This document shows positions 5,608 through 7,355 of a stretch of DNA of 7,355 nucleotides, piece by piece (positions within the stretch are counted from its first letter, which is position 1; each line of letters begins with the position of its first letter). The DNA is from Leptospiraceae bacterium. GTDB lineage: Bacteria; Spirochaetota; Leptospiria; Leptospirales; Leptospiraceae. The notes beneath the pieces were generated by a model. That model did no database searches and was not told where the DNA came from. It worked only from the letters and a program-made list of their open reading frames with translations. Made by a program: the position numbers and the translations under genes. The stretch covers positions 1 through 7,355 of the forward strand of contig JADJFV010000026.1 in assembly GCA_016708435.1 (NCBI GenBank), in the 5' to 3' direction.

Positions 5608-5943
5608 TTATGCGTATATATCTTCCCAAACCTTAGCTATGTCAGCAGGCTTGTCAAGCACTAATATACAGGCATAGGCAAGGCAATCCACAAGGTCATC
5701 ATGCTTGCCGTTAGGGAATTCTAGTAATTGCTTTTCGAGTGTCGAGAATCCATTCTTGAACCAAACTAAACCGTTTTTAAAATGAACTTGCAGAGGCTCA
5801 GCTCTATAGATTTTATTCCCATCGGCAGTCAGAGGCATAACTGGTATTCCTCGACTTGCTGCATTCTGGATAATATTTAAGCCGAAGATTTTCTTCTCCA
5901 CTGCTTGATAAATTGGATTCCACTTATTGCGGAGGCTTGTCAT
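5608..5943 (-). CDS. terL: Large terminase subunit, C-terminal nuclease part (separated by frame break)
   Basis: The open frame gives 111 residues from ATG 5943, but it is a continuation of the gene upstream and not a separate gene. Before that ATG the same frame reads NEQALTTTHDDI from about 5979. It carries the end of the RNase H-like nuclease domain: a helical stretch (SLRNKWNPIYQAVEKKIFGL), ASRGIPVMPL, and GKHDDLVDCLAYA (79-91), whose Asp pair is the usual last metal-binding motif of large terminases. There is no ribosome site for ATG 5943. If both halves are really made separately, the ATPase half would lack a complete nuclease and packaging termination would be affected. The portal follows after 11 bases. 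Confidence 0.85.
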   Translation of the reverse strand: MTSLRNKWNPIYQAVEKKIFGLNIIQNAASRGIPVMPLTADGNKIYRAEPLQVHFKNGLVWFKNGFSTLEKQLLEFPNGKHDDLVDCLAYACILVLDKPADIAKVWEDIYA

Positions 5944-5963
5944 AATGTCATCATGTGTTGTTG

Positions 5964-7043
5964 TTAATGCTTGTTCATTAAAGTATCCAAGACAATTATA
6001 TTATTCGCATGTATAGCAAACGTTATGCAAGCAAAGTCGTCGGCAGTTTGGCTTACTGTTCCGGCGGGGTCAATCGTTTGGTAAATACGGAGGTCAGTTT
6101 TTCGGATCGCCTCTTCACCTAAGTAGATAAAGATTTCAGACTCTTTGTAATACTTAAAATCCGATTGCTTAAATAAAGTCCCCGTGTTTATGATTGGATT
6201 ACTTTGGTATAGTGACTCCCACGATAAGGCTGACATTAATTTTTTGCGCTCAAGAAGAAATTCAATAGATTTATGGCTAGGGAATAATGCTTCTCCTTTC
6301 AGCCTGTTTTTTTCGTCCTCTTCTGCTATCGCCTTATAAGATAACACTTGTATGTCTTTGTGTAACTCTCTAAGCCTACCGATCGGATCGTCAATATGCC
6401 AGCGGGTTCCGATAATAAGCAAAGCCCCATCGTCCGAAAAACGAGTAAGAAAGTCATCGGTCAACCAATCCCAGGTCTTTTCTCGGATAGTTGCAGATTG
6501 CGCCTCTTCTCGTCCTTTCAATGGATCGTCAATTATCCCTATGTCTAAAGATTCTCCAGTAATCGAACCTCGGATTGTGGTATTACGAAAATAACCCTCA
6601 TTATCCACATACTCAAGAATTTCTCTATTGCGTAAATACTGCCCGCTTATGGCAACTACATTTGAAGTATTTAATCGTGTAGTAAAAACTTGTTTATATT
6701 TCGGTGAATCAAATATTCTTTGCAGTCTTAGATTTGCCCTTATCCCTAGACGCTCAGAGAATGACGTGTAGATTGTTTTTGCCTTTGGGTCATGACCTGC
6801 GAGCCAAGAAATAAATTCAATTACCTGAACAGATTTGCCATGCTGTGGAGGGGCTTCTATAATTAATTTCGGTCGCTTGCCTGCTTTGTAATCTTGGTAG
6901 AATTGCATAAGAGCATAGGCAATTTCTTTTTGAAACCATGAGATTTTTAAAGAAGGATTAATATATTGGCGATATGCCCAAAAGTTTTCTTTTGCTTCTT
7001 TTGCTGCAAGCTCTTCGATAAGCTCAATATTATCTAATGTCAT
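5964..7043 (-). CDS. terL: Large terminase subunit, ATPase domain and start of nuclease
   Basis: The motor protein that pumps DNA through the portal and cuts it. The 359 residues show the Walker A motif APPQHGKS (64-71, Lys70), a Walker B-like DIGIIDDP (167-174), the coupling-type motif GTRWHIDDP (212-220) and the first nuclease aspartate in YQTIDPAGT (D325), followed by a DDFACITFAI strand. This is the EAPPxHGKS class of large terminases common in phages of Gram-negative bacteria. Start ATG 7041-7043 overlaps the small subunit's stop in ATGA (7040-7043), so translation is probably coupled. The frame ends early at 5964, mid-nuclease, and the missing part is in the next frame (to 5608). The restored protein would be about 475 residues, normal for the family. 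Confidence 0.92.
   Translation of the reverse strand: MTLDNIELIEELAAKEAKENFWAYRQYINPSLKISWFQKEIAYALMQFYQDYKAGKRPKLIIEAPPQHGKSVQVIEFISWLAGHDPKAKTIYTSFSERLGIRANLRLQRIFDSPKYKQVFTTRLNTSNVVAISGQYLRNREILEYVDNEGYFRNTTIRGSITGESLDIGIIDDPLKGREEAQSATIREKTWDWLTDDFLTRFSDDGALLIIGTRWHIDDPIGRLRELHKDIQVLSYKAIAEEDEKNRLKGEALFPSHKSIEFLLERKKLMSALSWESLYQSNPIINTGTLFKQSDFKYYKESEIFIYLGEEAIRKTDLRIYQTIDPAGTVSQTADDFACITFAIHANNIIVLDTLMNKH
5976..5983 (-). other. Frame break inside the large terminase gene
   Basis: The upstream frame reads VLDTLMNKH and stops at TAA (5964-5966). The downstream frame reads on as NEQALTTTHDDI. One added base in the T3 or A2 run of ACTTTAATGAAC gives an uninterrupted VLDTFNEQALTTT or VLDTLNEQALTTT. 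There is no X-XXY-YYZ slippery heptamer in the right register and no evident hairpin, so programmed frameshifting is unlikely. Confidence 0.78.
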
Positions 7044-7355
7044 TTGTCGAATATTCTAGTTGGCAGACCACGTTTAAGCAATTCAGCTTCTAATTCAGCC
7101 GCTGTAAGTTCTTTATATTTGTTTACTATATTTAAGTTGCCCGTTGTTTCATTCTTAGAATCAAAAAGATTTATCGCTTGTCTTGCCATTCGAACAGCTT
7201 CTTTTAAATCGTTAGTTGGCAGGCTGTAATCTGAAGAACTTTTTAAAGCTTTGTATTTTTTGATTTCATCGTCAAAGACTTCATTAAAAAATTCGAATTG
7301 CTTTTTTACGAATTTGGCTTGCAAGTCAGAGATGGAATCAGAGATTTTTTCCTCT
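7040..7355 (-). CDS. terS: Probable terminase small subunit, C-terminal part, 5' end outside window
   Basis: The frame is open to the window edge, so the gene begins beyond 7355 and the TTG at 7324 need not be the start. About 105 residues are visible: a charged helical region (FVKKQFEFFNEVFDDEIKKY), a second helix (DLKEAVRMARQAINLF), a polar linker, then KYKELTAAELEAELLKRGLP near the end. Such a short helical C-terminal segment is common in small terminase subunits, which recognise the packaging site and feed DNA to the large subunit. The ATGA overlap with the large subunit supports the assignment. The N-terminal DNA-binding domain is not in view, so this is mainly a call from position. Confidence 0.68.
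   Translation of the reverse strand, partial: EEKISDSISDLQAKFVKKQFEFFNEVFDDEIKKYKALKSSSDYSLPTNDLKEAVRMARQAINLFDSKNETTGNLNIVNKYKELTAAELEAELLKRGLPTRIFDK

Noticed and set aside
5594..5629. Longer portal protein starting at TTG 5629
   Set aside because: It would overlap the terminase coding region by 22 bases, and the extra residues have no support. ATG 5596 has a well-placed AAGGA.
6352..6594. Plus-strand ORF of 80 codons
   Set aside because: Antisense to the terminase ATPase domain with its Walker B region; no independent support.
7044..7229. Plus-strand ORF of 61 codons
   Set aside because: Antisense to the small terminase gene; no ribosome site or family resemblance.
1..7355. CRISPR arrays, tRNA genes, insertion sequences, attachment sites
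   Set aside because: I saw no spaced repeats, cloverleaf-like sequence, transposase motifs or terminal inverted repeats anywhere in the window.

Overview
The window is part of the head and DNA-packaging module of a tailed double-stranded DNA phage or prophage (Caudoviricetes). Every supported gene lies on the minus strand, so transcription runs from position 7355 towards 1. The DNA is AT-rich. Several genes carry Shine-Dalgarno sites (AAGGAG, AAGGA, AAGGGA), so the host is an AT-rich bacterium that uses them. I cannot name the host, and no integrase, tRNA or clear chromosomal gene is present to tell a prophage from a free phage.

In transcription order the genes are: the 3' part of a probable small terminase subunit (7040-7355); the large terminase, ATPase plus nuclease, split by a frame break near 5980 (7043 down to 5608); a DUF1073-type portal protein (5596-4313); a Mu gpF-like minor head protein whose N-terminus is cut off by a frame break in a G9/A7 tract (4320-3386); a small accessory cluster with an excisionase-like helix-turn-helix protein (3381-3199), a 20-codon ORF with a good ribosome binding site (3184-3122), an A/T homopolymer stretch with a 17-base T run, an 82-aa ORF (2995-2747) and a 47-aa ORF (2750-2607); a DUF2213 prohead-protease-like protein with a scaffold-like C-terminal half (2524-1313); a head cement/decoration-like protein (1310-798); and a DUF2184-type major capsid protein, frame-broken near 660 and running off the window (785-1).

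Together these genes build and fill the head. The protease/scaffold, capsid and cement proteins form the shell. The portal and the gpF-like protein form and line the DNA entry vertex, and the two terminase subunits recognise, pump and cut the DNA. Tail genes are absent and would be expected beyond position 1.

The most notable feature is a set of frame breaks in otherwise well-preserved genes. At the capsid, large terminase, gpF-like gene and two small cluster genes, adding a single base rejoins the frames. A shared direction without internal stop codons or larger deletions points first to systematic one-base deletion errors in the assembly and second to early prophage decay. The G9/A7 tract at the gpF-like start could alternatively be a length-variable (phase-variable) tract. 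I see no convincing new defence or signalling system. The small cluster between the gpF-like and protease genes is the only part I cannot explain from known head-module biology.
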